DNA of 57,079 nt from Clostridiales bacterium. Its GTDB lineage: Bacteria > Bacillota > Clostridia > Saccharofermentanales > Saccharofermentanaceae. A program made the position numbers and the translations under genes. The stretch lies in contig JAFRQR010000004.1 in NCBI GenBank assembly GCA_017428545.1, forward strand, positions 1 through 57,079, read 5' to 3'. Shown piece after piece: positions 36,993 through 47,191 of this stretch. The notes under the pieces were generated by a model. It made no database searches, was not told the DNA's origin, and worked only from the letters and a program-made list of their open reading frames with translations. Within the stretch, counting starts at the first letter, position 1, and every line of letters begins with the position of its first letter.

Positions 36993-39900
36993 CCGCGACC
37001 CCGTCCCGGATCAGCCAGATGATCTTCTCTTTTACCGTTTTTCCCGTTGCCGCCGTGATCGCCTTGGCGTACATATCCAGCTGCACCTGATATCTTCTCT
37101 TGAGTTCTGCTTCTTTTTCTTCCAAGCTTCCCGAGAGACGGTCGGTCTTATAGTCGACCAGTACGGCCTGCCCGTCAGTGTCGACAAACCAGCAGTCGAT
37201 CATACCCTGTACCAAAGAAAACTCTTCGTTTTCACTCGGCCAGGCCAGCGCAAACGGGATCTCGCGATAAGGTCCGTTTTCGGAGCGGGTCTCTGCTTCC
37301 GCCATCTTTTTGGCGATTCCACTTTCGTAGAAGGTCTGCATATTTCCGGCAAACGGCAATAGCAGTTCTGCCTGATCTTTCGAGATCATGCCGTGGCCAC
37401 ATAGCAGCTCCAGGACATTTTTCCAGTCCGGAGTCTCGTTTCTCCTGATCATGCCGGTAAAGTCGATATACTGCCATGCACTGTGCACGAGAGTACCCAT
37501 CTGGGAAGCGGTGTATCCTCTGTCCTTCCACTTCTGGTCGGACTCTTTGACTCGCATGTTCACCGCGTGAAAATCAACGTTCTCGTCTTCATCTTCTTCC
37601 GGCTCCTCCGAAAGCATGCGTTTCATCTCACTGACCGTGGTCTTTGCAGGCAGAAGTTCAAGCGGGGCCCATTCATGGACATCTTTTTTGAGAAGGCTGA
37701 GTTTTTCTTCCTGCTCTTTTGTCAGGGAGATCTCGACATAACTGCTTCGGGCTTCGTCATATTCTTCTGCGACTGGACGCGGGATCTCGATCATCATGCG
37801 CCCGAGCTTCGTAAGATCATCCGATGCGATCGCCATTTCCGTACTGTCTTTTTTTCTCGTATCACAGGTAAAGTCCAGATCCCCGGCATAGACTTCCTCG
37901 GAAGAACTTACTGCAGAAGTTAGCGGATACCCTGGGATACGGGCAATTCCGCCTAAGAACCGGAGAAGATGCGTATTCAGTTTATACATCAGTTCCGTCG
38001 GGAATTTAACGAAGCTGCACTTAGCTGCGGCCAGCACGGTCGAACCGGAAGTGATCGTTCCGTCCACGCTCCGCTTTACAAGCGAGATCACAAAGACCTT
38101 TTTCTCTGCACGCGTCAGTGCAACATAAAGAAGGCGGATCTTCTCTGCTTCCGACTCTCTCTTTTCTTCTTTGGCGAGGACAAAGAAGTCATGCGGGTCA
38201 TATACGACGCCTTCTTTTTCGTAGAAACGCTTCGCGGCAAGATCTCCTTTTTCACTTAAGATCATGCTCGCATCATCCGATCTCTGGGCACTCTGAATTC
38301 CGCAAAGGAATACATACGGGAACTCAAGGCCCTTACTTTTATGGATCGTCATGCAGCGCACGACATTTTCCAAAGGCTCGGAAAGATCGATCTCCGTGTT
38401 CTTGTTTTTGTCGCGGTCGAGTTCATCGATATATCCGACAAAAGCGCGAAGTCCGGATCTTCTTCCCATGTCAAAACGAGTCGCCCAGGACACCAGCGTC
38501 ATCAGCGCGTAGTAGCGCGCATCGCCGTCATTTTGCGAACGCACGAAGGATGGATAATCCGTCACGGCATATACATGTTCGAGCCACTTCGTGACCGTCA
38601 TCTGCATCGCCAAAGTCCGAAGATCGTTAATGAACGACAGGAAATCCGAAACCTTTCCGGCAAGCTCAGTATCGGCTTCCTTTGCATAGCGGATGACTTT
38701 TTCACAGAACGGCAGATCGTGGAGATTGCCCTTGGAAGAGAACAGATAGATCTTCAGAAGATCTTCATCCGTAAAGCCGGACTGACGGATCCCGGATTTC
38801 ATCACGCCCGCCAGCGGGATATCCTGATAGATATTATCCGTAAGCCGCGCCAGATCGAGCATGATGCGCAGATCCTGCTGTGTCAGGATATTTCCGAGGC
38901 TTGGTCCCTGTGCCGGGATGCCGCATCTCATCAGGACCTCGGCCGCCGCCATGGCGTTTAAGTTCGACGTGGTCAGGACGACACACTGTTCATATGAAAA
39001 ACTGCTGAGTTTTTTCAGTTCTTCGATCTTCTTGACGATGATCAGGGCTTCCTTTTGAACGACCTTGGCTTCCTTAACGTCAAGAACCTGATCCATTTCC
39101 GACTGGGAATCCTCATCCGTGTCCGATACTTCTTCCGTATCTTCTGCCAGGATCAAGGTGACATCCGCGCCGGATGTCTGGCTGTATTCTTCTTGCGGAA
39201 GGCCCGGATTTAATGCGTGAGAAGAATCGTATTCGATATCCGCATATTCTTCGCTCATGATGCTTCCGAAGATGCGGTTGACGACGGAAAGGATGCCGGG
39301 ATTACTTCTGAAATTATTGTTCAGCGTAAACAGGGTCCCTTCCTGTCCTGCGCGGTAAAGATCGCAGCGGTCAAGAAACATCTGCGGTTTGGCATGACGG
39401 AAGCGGTAGATGCTTTGCTTGACATCTCCCACGAAGAAGACGTTGTCTTTAGCAAAGCACTGTACGATCGCATCCTGAACGCCGCTGTTGTCCTGATATT
39501 CATCGATATAGATCTCGCTGAAAAGATCTCTGTAGTAGGCGGATACTTCCGGATGAGAAAGAAGCTTAAGTGCCACCTGTTCCTGATCCGGGAAATCCAT
39601 GCCGTGCTCGAGTTTTTTCTTTTGCGAATATACTCTTTCTGCCGCAAATACCAGTTCGAAATATCTTTCGTAGATCGGATACATATCCGACATTTCTTCC
39701 GAAAGCTCCGCCAAAGACTTTCCGAAGAAATAGCGCGTCTCGCTCCACATCTCTTTGACAAACGATTCCGACTTTCTGTATCCGGAAACGATATAGGCAA
39801 GTTCCGGAAGGGCGCCCGCAAGTTCCAAAAATGCGACCGCATCCGGTTCCGTGGATTTGGTTGCGTAATTCGGCATTTTCTCGGACGGTCTCTGGTTTTT

Positions 39901-40878
39901 AAATGAGCAGATCTCATCCCAGGAAACAGCAGGATAAGAAAGGATCTTTCTTGAACATTCTTCCAGGAAACGGCACCACTCCAGAAGATCCTGCTGCCTT
40001 TGGGCGTTATCTTTTGCATTCTTTACAAAAGCGACATTCGGGATCAGGACACGCATCTTTACGATCGCGTCGAGGCGTTTTTCGATCGCCTTTTTCGTGA
40101 TCTTCATGATCTTGTCATGTGTCGACGAAGAAAGAAAATCCCTGCTGTCGTTCTTCTTTTTCAAAAGAACCTTTTTCACCCAGTTCAAGTAGTCCGGCAG
40201 GCTTCGCAGATAGGCAAGTTTTTTCGCCATATCTTCTTTAAGTCCGGTATCGTCTCTTCCGGATCCGAAAGATGCGACCATCGAAAGGAAAGAGCGCGAC
40301 CATTCTTCGTATGTGAGATCGTCTGAGATCAGCGTGCCGGTCTTGTTGTCCTTATCCATCAGGGGCATGATCTGCCCTTTAAGCTCCGGCTCCTCTTCGA
40401 TCCTCTGCGCAAGCGAATATGCATCCGAGAATACTTCGCTGAAAGCTTCGTTCAAAAGCTTCGTGGCGTGTACTTCGTCAAGGATCATACTCTTCGGCTC
40501 AAGAAGGAGATTGCCGTTTTCATCTCTGCTCTGTGCGGAGAAATTGGAAATGACGCGGCTGCAGAAAGAGTCGATCGTCGAAATATAGGCAGACGGCAGT
40601 GCCGCGATCTGCTCACTTAAGTACTTTCTCGTTTCTTTATCCGTCGTCTCGGAAAGCTTCTCGCGAAGTTTCTTTTCGAGTTTGGCACTCATATTTGCCG
40701 CGGCGGCATTGGTAAATGTCATGACCAGAACGTTCTCGACAGAAAGCTCTCTGTCAAGGATCCTTTTGACGATCCTTTCGGTCATGACGGTCGTTTTTCC
40801 CGAACCTGCCGCTGCGCTGACAAGGATATTTCCGGAAGGTGCATCTACGATAAGTATCTGTTCATTACTTAAGCCCAT
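36982..40878 (-). CDS. addA: AddA helicase-nuclease subunit
   Basis: ATP-dependent helicase/nuclease of the AddAB complex, which resects double-strand breaks for RecA. About 1,298 residues, slightly above usual (1,200-1,250). UvrD-type helicase: Q motif LSNEQ, Walker A SAAAGSGKTTVM, Walker B EIYIDEYQDNS, GDVKQSIYRFR, and TIHKSKGLEFPYVF. The C-terminal RecB-type nuclease has VLVDYKTDRL. Start ATG 40878 has AAGGAGG at 7 nt; the GTG at 40884 is too close to that site. It lies 2 nt after addB. Confidence 0.96.
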   Translation of the reverse strand: MGLSNEQILIVDAPSGNILVSAAAGSGKTTVMTERIVKRILDRELSVENVLVMTFTNAAAANMSAKLEKKLREKLSETTDKETRKYLSEQIAALPSAYISTIDSFCSRVISNFSAQSRDENGNLLLEPKSMILDEVHATKLLNEAFSEVFSDAYSLAQRIEEEPELKGQIMPLMDKDNKTGTLISDDLTYEEWSRSFLSMVASFGSGRDDTGLKEDMAKKLAYLRSLPDYLNWVKKVLLKKKNDSRDFLSSSTHDKIMKITKKAIEKRLDAIVKMRVLIPNVAFVKNAKDNAQRQQDLLEWCRFLEECSRKILSYPAVSWDEICSFKNQRPSEKMPNYATKSTEPDAVAFLELAGALPELAYIVSGYRKSESFVKEMWSETRYFFGKSLAELSEEMSDMYPIYERYFELVFAAERVYSQKKKLEHGMDFPDQEQVALKLLSHPEVSAYYRDLFSEIYIDEYQDNSGVQDAIVQCFAKDNVFFVGDVKQSIYRFRHAKPQMFLDRCDLYRAGQEGTLFTLNNNFRSNPGILSVVNRIFGSIMSEEYADIEYDSSHALNPGLPQEEYSQTSGADVTLILAEDTEEVSDTDEDSQSEMDQVLDVKEAKVVQKEALIIVKKIEELKKLSSFSYEQCVVLTTSNLNAMAAAEVLMRCGIPAQGPSLGNILTQQDLRIMLDLARLTDNIYQDIPLAGVMKSGIRQSGFTDEDLLKIYLFSSKGNLHDLPFCEKVIRYAKEADTELAGKVSDFLSFINDLRTLAMQMTVTKWLEHVYAVTDYPSFVRSQNDGDARYYALMTLVSWATRFDMGRRSGLRAFVGYIDELDRDKNKNTEIDLSEPLENVVRCMTIHKSKGLEFPYVFLCGIQSAQRSDDASMILSEKGDLAAKRFYEKEGVVYDPHDFFVLAKEEKRESEAEKIRLLYVALTRAEKKVFVISLVKRSVDGTITSGSTVLAAAKCSFVKFPTELMYKLNTHLLRFLGGIARIPGYPLTSAVSSSEEVYAGDLDFTCDTRKKDSTEMAIASDDLTKLGRMMIEIPRPVAEEYDEARSSYVEISLTKEQEEKLSLLKKDVHEWAPLELLPAKTTVSEMKRMLSEEPEEDEDENVDFHAVNMRVKESDQKWKDRGYTASQMGTLVHSAWQYIDFTGMIRRNETPDWKNVLELLCGHGMISKDQAELLLPFAGNMQTFYESGIAKKMAEAETRSENGPYREIPFALAWPSENEEFSLVQGMIDCWFVDTDGQAVLVDYKTDRLSGSLEEKEAELKRRYQVQLDMYAKAITAATGKTVKEKIIWLIRDGVAVNL

Positions 40879-40880
40879 GA

Positions 40881-43800
40881 TCACTCCTCCTTTTCCTTGA
40901 TCGTAGAAAAGAACAGTTCCTGCTTTTTCATCGCTTTGCCCTGTTCATTGAGTTTCGGCGCCATCGTCGGCAGATAGTTATAATCCGGGGATTCCGGGTT
41001 GCCGTTACAGATCTGGTTATATTCACAGTCACCACACCTTAAAAGAGGATGCTTCTTGATCTTTGCAGGTCTTGCATCAAAGTGTCCGCCGTAAAGCTCT
41101 TCGCACTTTTCTTTCACGCGGGAAAGTGCGAATTCACCCATGCGTTTCATATCTTCCGGATCGGCTTTCAGCTCACAGTTTTTCAGATATGTCTCTTCAA
41201 CGGCAGAATTGTGGTCCCTAGCTACGACATCCGGATCAAAGCTTTCGGAAATGCCCTTAGCGGACTTTTTCACCCGCTTGACGTGGATATAGGAAACGCC
41301 GTCCGGCGATAGTTCCGGATGCATGGACAAATACACGTGCATGTAAGAAGGAAGCTGCACGCTCGATCCTGCATAAAGATCATCAAACTCGATCGTTTTG
41401 TTCCCGGTCTTATAGTCCAGGATACTAAAGCGCTTCTCCTCTTCATTGATATCGATCCGGTCGATCGTTCCGTTGAATGTCACAACGCGTCCGTCCGAAA
41501 GCGTCATGTCATAGCCCGGGACCTTGTCGCCGCCGAAACGCCACTCGAATGCCATCGGCATCGCCTTTTCCGGATCCATGGTGGAAAAGATCATGTCGAG
41601 CGTTTCTTTTGTTCCCGCAAGAAGCTTCGTATCCGCTTCCATCTTCAGGGCCGGATCATCGCAATAGGCGAAGCGCTCCTGTTCCTGCGCGGTAAGAAGG
41701 ATCTCCCTGCTCCAGGAAAGCTTGTCCTTCTCTTTATAAAACAGAAAGACTTTGTCTTTTTCTTCTTTTGTCGGCGCCGCCAGATAGGCATCGCGGAATT
41801 CTTCCAATGACTTTTCCATGATCGTATGCGAAAGCGTACCGATCTCGGTCGCCTGTACCTGCTGGATCGCACGTTCCTCGATCTTTAATACCTTCTCGCA
41901 GAAGTATTTGTACGGGCAGTAAAGATAACTTTCCACGGAAGAAACGCTCATCAGGAGCCTGCTGCCGTAGCGCTCGTTCATCAGATCCTCCGGGATCGTA
42001 AGTCGCGTATCCAAAGGCTTTTCCACGGAAAGGTCATCGCCGGAATAATAATACTGCCAGATATAGACCGCCTGATCGTATTCTTCGTCCGGTACTTTTC
42101 TATGCCCGGAAAGCACTTCCCGCAAGTAATCTTCCATCTTCTCGCGGATCAGTACACGCGGATCCGAAACCTCTAAGTGATCCAGGATCTCACTTTTGAT
42201 CTGCGGATACGTTTCTTTGAAAAAGAGGATGACCGAAGACGGTTCGACGGAATTCTGAAGCGTAAAGATCAGCCTTTCAGTAGGCGCGTCAAGAAGTGCA
42301 TAGGCCGTAAAGAAATCGGCATAGGACTGGTCCTTGGCGTGGTTCGGGAACTCCATCGAAAGCTTCTCGCTGATGAGTTCTCTTTCTTTGTTTTTGAGAT
42401 AGCCTTCCGACGGAGACGTGAACGGGAAGTTCTTTCTTTCAGAACCGACGACAAACATCATCTTGCAATCTCTTCTGTATGCATTTGACGGTTTCGTGAT
42501 CGTTACCTGATCCACATAAGACGGGATCGCCGCAAGTGTCTTGCTCTCGAGAGCGGACATAAGAGCATCGCGGAAGTTGGTAAGCGTTATCGGGAAATCT
42601 CCGAGTTCCTGCGCCATGGAAACGAGCGCATCATCTGCATAGTTATACGAGATCGCGAGCGCCAGGGCCGCCTGCTGGTTTCCGGCTTTCTGCCATTCAT
42701 CCACGAAATACTCGACCAGCTGCCTCTTTCCGCAGACCATATCATGGAGAGCGACCGCGCGCTCACGGCAGGTCTTTGCTTTTTCTAAGACCGACAATTC
42801 TTCTGCTGTCTTTTGAAGGACCGGAAGGACCGCGCTTACGACTTCCTTTTCGGAAAGCTTCGTGACGTATTTTTCGCAGGAAAGCATCTTCTTTTTATTC
42901 TTCACGCCATGCGCGAGACAGAAGTTCTCGAATTTTGCAACCGTATCGGAATCGATCGTGACAAAGCCGGACTTCAGATAAGAGATGACCGAAGAAATAT
43001 CCCAGCGGAAAGCCGACATATCCAGGATCGAAGTCAGGTACTGCATCCAGATCGTCCCCATCAGAGGCTGCCGGTCATCGACGAAAACGTCCAGTCCGAA
43101 GCGTTTAAAAGCCGCATGAAGGCTTGTAGAATACTGCTCGAGGTCACACATGACGACCGTGATATCGCGGTAACGCATGTTTTCAAACTGCACGGCATAT
43201 TTGATGCGGGCCGCGACATACTCGAGTTCATCGGAGATCTGATGGAAGACTTTTACTTCCAGCGGAAGATCAAGATCTTTTCTGACCACGCAGGATCTGT
43301 TCGCATAGTCGGAAGAAAGAACAGAAAGCGCCGGATCTCTTTTTCCGGAAGGACCTGCTTTTTCAGAAGATTCCAGCGGGAATTCCTGAAGGATCGAGCG
43401 GATCGTCTTCTCACCGAAGTGGCAGATGTCGTCGCCCATATCCTCCGATCTGTCCGAACCGGCGACACAGGTCAGAGTGACCGAAGAGGCCACGGATGCG
43501 AGCTTTGTAACAATGTTATATTCCTCGGGAGTGAAGTTTCTTGTCTCCCCGAAGCCTAAGATCCAGCACGAAGCGCTGCGCAGAAATGAAAGTCTCGACA
43601 GCGGCCACTCCTTCGTTTCCGGCGCATCTTTGATGTAAAGGCTTAAGACCTCGTCGAGGCGTTTCATGGAATCACGCTCGGGGGCAAAGCCCAGTTCTTC
43701 CCGAAGGGCATCCATCTTCGTAAGCAGATGCCCGAAATCACGGATCTTGCCTGCGGTCAGGGGACTTTCGGAAGAAAGGTCCATCTCTTCAAGCATCTGT

Positions 43801-44228
43801 CCGCTGATGCCGTAACGGTAAAAGTCACCTAAGACTTCGTCGATCTCAGAGACGAAGCCGACACGCTCGGCAAAACTTCCCAGCACGGGGAATTCTTCTT
43901 TACTTTCCGAGAGCACACGATGGATCAGGATCGTTCTTGCGGCGGGGCTTAGTACTTTTCCGCCGGAAGAGCCGACTTCACTTAACACACGATAGGCAAA
44001 ACGCGAGAAGCTGACGACATCGATCATCATGAAAGCCGAATCGCTCTTTCCGCCCTTCTTTTCTTTGAGGATCTCGATATAACGGCGCTCGACTTCCGCC
44101 TTCATTTTTTCCGGAACGATAATGTACCCGCGGCGCGTCGGCCATTTCACGGCTTCTTCACTGATCCGTGAAAGACAGGTATCGAGAAGCGAGACGGGAT
44201 GCTCGCCATATAGCAAATGAAACGCCAT
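40881..44228 (-). CDS. addB: AddB nuclease subunit, Walker A lost
   Basis: The partner of AddA, 1,115 residues. It has a helicase-like body, the C-terminal nuclease motif ILDYKTGNKT, and the four cysteines of the AddB iron-sulfur staple: one in YCPYKYFC near 760 and three in CGDCEYNQIC near 1,080. B. subtilis AddB starts with a GRSGSGKT ATP loop; here the same position reads YGEHPVSLLD, so ATP binding by AddB is probably absent. AddB is not the main motor, so the complex can still work. Start ATG behind AAGGAGG. Confidence 0.93.
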   Translation of the reverse strand: MAFHLLYGEHPVSLLDTCLSRISEEAVKWPTRRGYIIVPEKMKAEVERRYIEILKEKKGGKSDSAFMMIDVVSFSRFAYRVLSEVGSSGGKVLSPAARTILIHRVLSESKEEFPVLGSFAERVGFVSEIDEVLGDFYRYGISGQMLEEMDLSSESPLTAGKIRDFGHLLTKMDALREELGFAPERDSMKRLDEVLSLYIKDAPETKEWPLSRLSFLRSASCWILGFGETRNFTPEEYNIVTKLASVASSVTLTCVAGSDRSEDMGDDICHFGEKTIRSILQEFPLESSEKAGPSGKRDPALSVLSSDYANRSCVVRKDLDLPLEVKVFHQISDELEYVAARIKYAVQFENMRYRDITVVMCDLEQYSTSLHAAFKRFGLDVFVDDRQPLMGTIWMQYLTSILDMSAFRWDISSVISYLKSGFVTIDSDTVAKFENFCLAHGVKNKKKMLSCEKYVTKLSEKEVVSAVLPVLQKTAEELSVLEKAKTCRERAVALHDMVCGKRQLVEYFVDEWQKAGNQQAALALAISYNYADDALVSMAQELGDFPITLTNFRDALMSALESKTLAAIPSYVDQVTITKPSNAYRRDCKMMFVVGSERKNFPFTSPSEGYLKNKERELISEKLSMEFPNHAKDQSYADFFTAYALLDAPTERLIFTLQNSVEPSSVILFFKETYPQIKSEILDHLEVSDPRVLIREKMEDYLREVLSGHRKVPDEEYDQAVYIWQYYYSGDDLSVEKPLDTRLTIPEDLMNERYGSRLLMSVSSVESYLYCPYKYFCEKVLKIEERAIQQVQATEIGTLSHTIMEKSLEEFRDAYLAAPTKEEKDKVFLFYKEKDKLSWSREILLTAQEQERFAYCDDPALKMEADTKLLAGTKETLDMIFSTMDPEKAMPMAFEWRFGGDKVPGYDMTLSDGRVVTFNGTIDRIDINEEEKRFSILDYKTGNKTIEFDDLYAGSSVQLPSYMHVYLSMHPELSPDGVSYIHVKRVKKSAKGISESFDPDVVARDHNSAVEETYLKNCELKADPEDMKRMGEFALSRVKEKCEELYGGHFDARPAKIKKHPLLRCGDCEYNQICNGNPESPDYNYLPTMAPKLNEQGKAMKKQELFFSTIKEKEE

Positions 44229-44246
44229 GGTATCGACCTCCTTTAA

Positions 44247-46088
44247 TTAGAGGGTATCCAGATTCTGTCCGTTCGCTTCTTTCATAGTTGTCTCTGCCGC
44301 AGAAAGCGTATCTTCGATGACCTTCTGCTCTGCAGGACGCTTCACTTTTAAAGTCGTAGTCTTGACCATCTCCGTCTCCGAGAAGACAAAGTAATGGATC
44401 GATTTATACGACGGCATCTGTCTGTTGACTTCCTTCATCTTACCGGCCAGATACTCATGGACCGCCTTATCTCCGGCGGTGGTATCCGGGATCGGAAGAT
44501 TCTCGCCGATCACCGTACGGTCGATCAGCAGTTTGGCACAGATATCGACGGCGCCCTTATCGTCCTTGGCACCCCAGACGAACGCTTCCTTTACGCCCGG
44601 GATATTGTTAAGAAGCGACTCCATCTCTTCCGGGAATGCCTTCTTACCGTTTGTCAGAACGATCATGGACTTCACACGGCCCGTGATATGCAGGCATCCC
44701 TTCTTATCGAGGAAACCCATATCGCCGGTGTGGAACCAGCCGTCATCTTCGAGGACTTCTGCCGTAGCTTCCGGATTCTCATAGTAACCCTGCATGACAC
44801 AATCACTCTTAGATAATATCTCACCAACTGTCCCAATTTTCGGACTGTCTGTATCGATCTTCACTTCAATGCCGGTAAGAGGACGTCCGACGGAACCGTA
44901 AACATTGTACTTTGTCGTCGTAACCGCAATAACCGGAGAAGTTTCTGTAAGGCCGTAGCCCATGAGGAATTCGAATCCCCAGTTGTTGAAATCCTGGATA
45001 TAATTCTCGGCAATGCCGGCACCGCCGATAACGATAAGGCGTAAGTGTCCGCCGAGTTTTTTGATGATCGAGCTGAAGAATACTCTCCGAAGGTCGATCT
45101 TAAACTTTCTAAGGAAATTGCTCACGGGGATCATGACGGAGATAAGGCCCTCTTTTCCGGATTCCTTAATACCGGCCGTGATCTTACCGTGGATATTTTC
45201 AAAAAGCAGCGGTACGGAGATACATGCTTCGACGTGCCACTCGTTTAAGTTCTTAACGATATAGCGAAGTCCGTCCGAAAAGCAGATGCAGCAGCCGCGC
45301 GCGAGCATGAAATACTCACAGGTGTTTTCGAAAGTATGGTGCAAAGGCAGGATCGAGAAGATCCTCTCTCCTGCGTTAAGGGTCAGGATCGTACTGATCG
45401 CATACACATTGCTCATGATGTTCTTGTGAGAGAGCATAACGCCCTTACTCATCGCCGTCGTACCGGACGTAAACAGGATGATACGCGTCGCTTCCGGGTC
45501 GATCTCGACCGTACGCATGAGGCTCTTGCCTTCGTCTACAAGTGCTTTTCCCTCGGAAAGCCAGGTCTGGATATCGACGAAACGGTCGTCATCGGAAGGC
45601 CACTCGAGATTTGATGCGATGTACTCGGTGCACATGCAGACGTATTTTTTGACCTTGACGTCGTTTTCTTCTGCGGTCTTGGCGATATTCAGGATCATCT
45701 CGTGATGCTTCTGATGATAGAAAAGCACTTCCACCTTGCCTCGTACGAGAAGGCTGACGAGCTCGTGCTCCGGAAGAAGCCGGTCCAGCGGAAGTCCGAC
45801 GGATCCGGAAGAAAGGATCGCGGAATACGAAACCATCCACTCATAGGCATTCTCACCGACGACGCCGAGATGCCCTCCGGCAAAGCCGTGCTTATCGATG
45901 GCAGCCACCAGATATTCGATATCCGATGCAAAATCGTTGTACGTCTTATGGATCTCCGCCTCGGTAGGCTTTCTTCTGAATACAAATGCATCGCGCGTGG
46001 CGAATTTCTCTTTCGAACCCAGGATCAGGTCGCGGAACGTCTCGTAACGGACGCCCTCATGAAGTGGTTTTCCGACTATGCTTGACAT
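44247..46088 (-). CDS. AMP-dependent long-chain acyl-CoA/acyl-ACP synthetase
   Basis: About 613 residues of the ANL (adenylate-forming) superfamily. Motifs: LFTSGTTAMSKGVMLSH (P-loop), MGYGLTETSPVIAV, WFHTGDMGFLDKKG, and GRVKSMIVLTNGKKAFPEE. It activates a fatty acid with ATP. The nearby ACP and acyltransferase genes make acyl-CoA or acyl-ACP likely products. Start ATG 46088 with a GGAGG site; the open frame to 46211 is not family-like. It lies 18 nt before addB and is probably co-transcribed with addBA. Confidence 0.92.
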   Translation of the reverse strand: MSSIVGKPLHEGVRYETFRDLILGSKEKFATRDAFVFRRKPTEAEIHKTYNDFASDIEYLVAAIDKHGFAGGHLGVVGENAYEWMVSYSAILSSGSVGLPLDRLLPEHELVSLLVRGKVEVLFYHQKHHEMILNIAKTAEENDVKVKKYVCMCTEYIASNLEWPSDDDRFVDIQTWLSEGKALVDEGKSLMRTVEIDPEATRIILFTSGTTAMSKGVMLSHKNIMSNVYAISTILTLNAGERIFSILPLHHTFENTCEYFMLARGCCICFSDGLRYIVKNLNEWHVEACISVPLLFENIHGKITAGIKESGKEGLISVMIPVSNFLRKFKIDLRRVFFSSIIKKLGGHLRLIVIGGAGIAENYIQDFNNWGFEFLMGYGLTETSPVIAVTTTKYNVYGSVGRPLTGIEVKIDTDSPKIGTVGEILSKSDCVMQGYYENPEATAEVLEDDGWFHTGDMGFLDKKGCLHITGRVKSMIVLTNGKKAFPEEMESLLNNIPGVKEAFVWGAKDDKGAVDICAKLLIDRTVIGENLPIPDTTAGDKAVHEYLAGKMKEVNRQMPSYKSIHYFVFSETEMVKTTTLKVKRPAEQKVIEDTLSAAETTMKEANGQNLDTL

Positions 46089-46286
46089 AAGTCCTCCGAA
46101 GCGGCAATAGGATCGCGCACATGCTGTAAATCCCGCAACTGTACGCAATTTAAAATGATACCACTTTCTTGCCAAATCGTCTATCTTTTCAGAAAATATT
46201 TTGAAAATCAAAACAATTCGTCAAAATGCCCTTGCAATCGCCGTGGAAAGCACTTTTCTCTATATAAAAAACTCAAGAAATTTCAA

Positions 46287-46315
46287 TTGACAATCTACCC
46301 TTTGTGGTCTAGCAT
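46287..46315 (+). promoter_or_regulatory. Promoter for plsC
   Basis: TTGACA (46287-46292), 17 bp, TAGCAT (46310-46315), about 38 bp upstream of the plsC start. The small palindrome TCAATTGA overlaps the -35 box. Confidence 0.6.
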
Positions 46316-46352
46316 ATCGTAAGAGAAGGTAATAGTTATAGGAGAGTGGGTC

Positions 46353-47081
46353 ATGTCATCGAAAGAAAGCGGTTCTTCCGCACCGTCGCATTCCGTCGAC
46401 GATCTGAATAAGAAGTATCCGACGCCGCGCGGATTCACGGGCTTTTTCTGGTACCACGTTTCCATGGCCATCACAAGGATCCTGGTCAAACTCCGTCCGG
46501 GCGAGAAGGAGAACATCCCTTCCGAAAGTCCGTATGTCATCTGCTCCAATCACCAGACTTATGCCGACGGCATGTGGATCATGAGCATGCTGCCGAGAAA
46601 GCACAGAAAAGTATTCTGCGCACTTGCCGCATCTGACCTCGAGACCAACTACGGCCGCCTCGGCCGTGTCATGATGCACGTCGGACGCGGTATCGCCGTC
46701 GACCGTTTCGGGAACCCCGTAAGAGGCCTGATCAAAGCGAAAAAAGAAGTCGAAAACGGCAACATCATCCTCGTCCATCCGGAAGGAACCAGAACCTCCG
46801 ACGGACACCTCGGCGAGTTTAAGGACGGTGCCGCCTATATTGCCATCAAAGCGGACGTACCGCTTCTTCCCGTCTATATCGAGGGCGGATACCAGGCATG
46901 GTCCCGTCACATGAAAAAGCCGCAGACCTGGGATCACAAGAATCACAGAAGAAAAAGGATCACGATCCATTTCGGAAAGCCGCTTATGCCGGATGATTTT
47001 GAAAAAGATCCGCATAAGATGACCGATGCGATCCACACCTGGATGAAGGAAATGGAGAAAAAGGACGTTAACCTGCAATAA
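46353..47081 (+). CDS. plsC: 1-acyl-glycerol-3-phosphate acyltransferase
   Basis: Adds the second acyl chain to make phosphatidic acid at the membrane. 242 residues. Acyltransferase motifs: SNHQTYADG (the NHx4D catalytic pair), then the FxGxxR-like DRFGNPVRG region, and VHPEGTRTSDG. The ATG has an AGGAG site. Divergent from the acyl-CoA synthetase gene. Confidence 0.93.
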   Translation: MSSKESGSSAPSHSVDDLNKKYPTPRGFTGFFWYHVSMAITRILVKLRPGEKENIPSESPYVICSNHQTYADGMWIMSMLPRKHRKVFCALAASDLETNYGRLGRVMMHVGRGIAVDRFGNPVRGLIKAKKEVENGNIILVHPEGTRTSDGHLGEFKDGAAYIAIKADVPLLPVYIEGGYQAWSRHMKKPQTWDHKNHRRKRITIHFGKPLMPDDFEKDPHKMTDAIHTWMKEMEKKDVNLQ

Positions 47082-47086
47082 CAAAA

Positions 47087-47125
47087 AGGGCTGTCTCAAC
47101 GATATGAGACAGCCCTTCATTTTTG
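47087..47125 (+). terminator. Strong terminator after plsC
   Basis: A perfect 13-bp stem AAGGGCTGTCTCA / TGAGACAGCCCTT with a 6-nt loop, followed by a T-rich run; it starts 6 nt after the stop codon. A-rich on the other side, so it may also serve the minus strand. Confidence 0.9.
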
Positions 47126-47191
47126 TCTTAAGAAAGCCGTCTCGGGTCCGTGACGGCTTTTTGCTTTTTATCCTTCTTCTTATCCTTCTTT

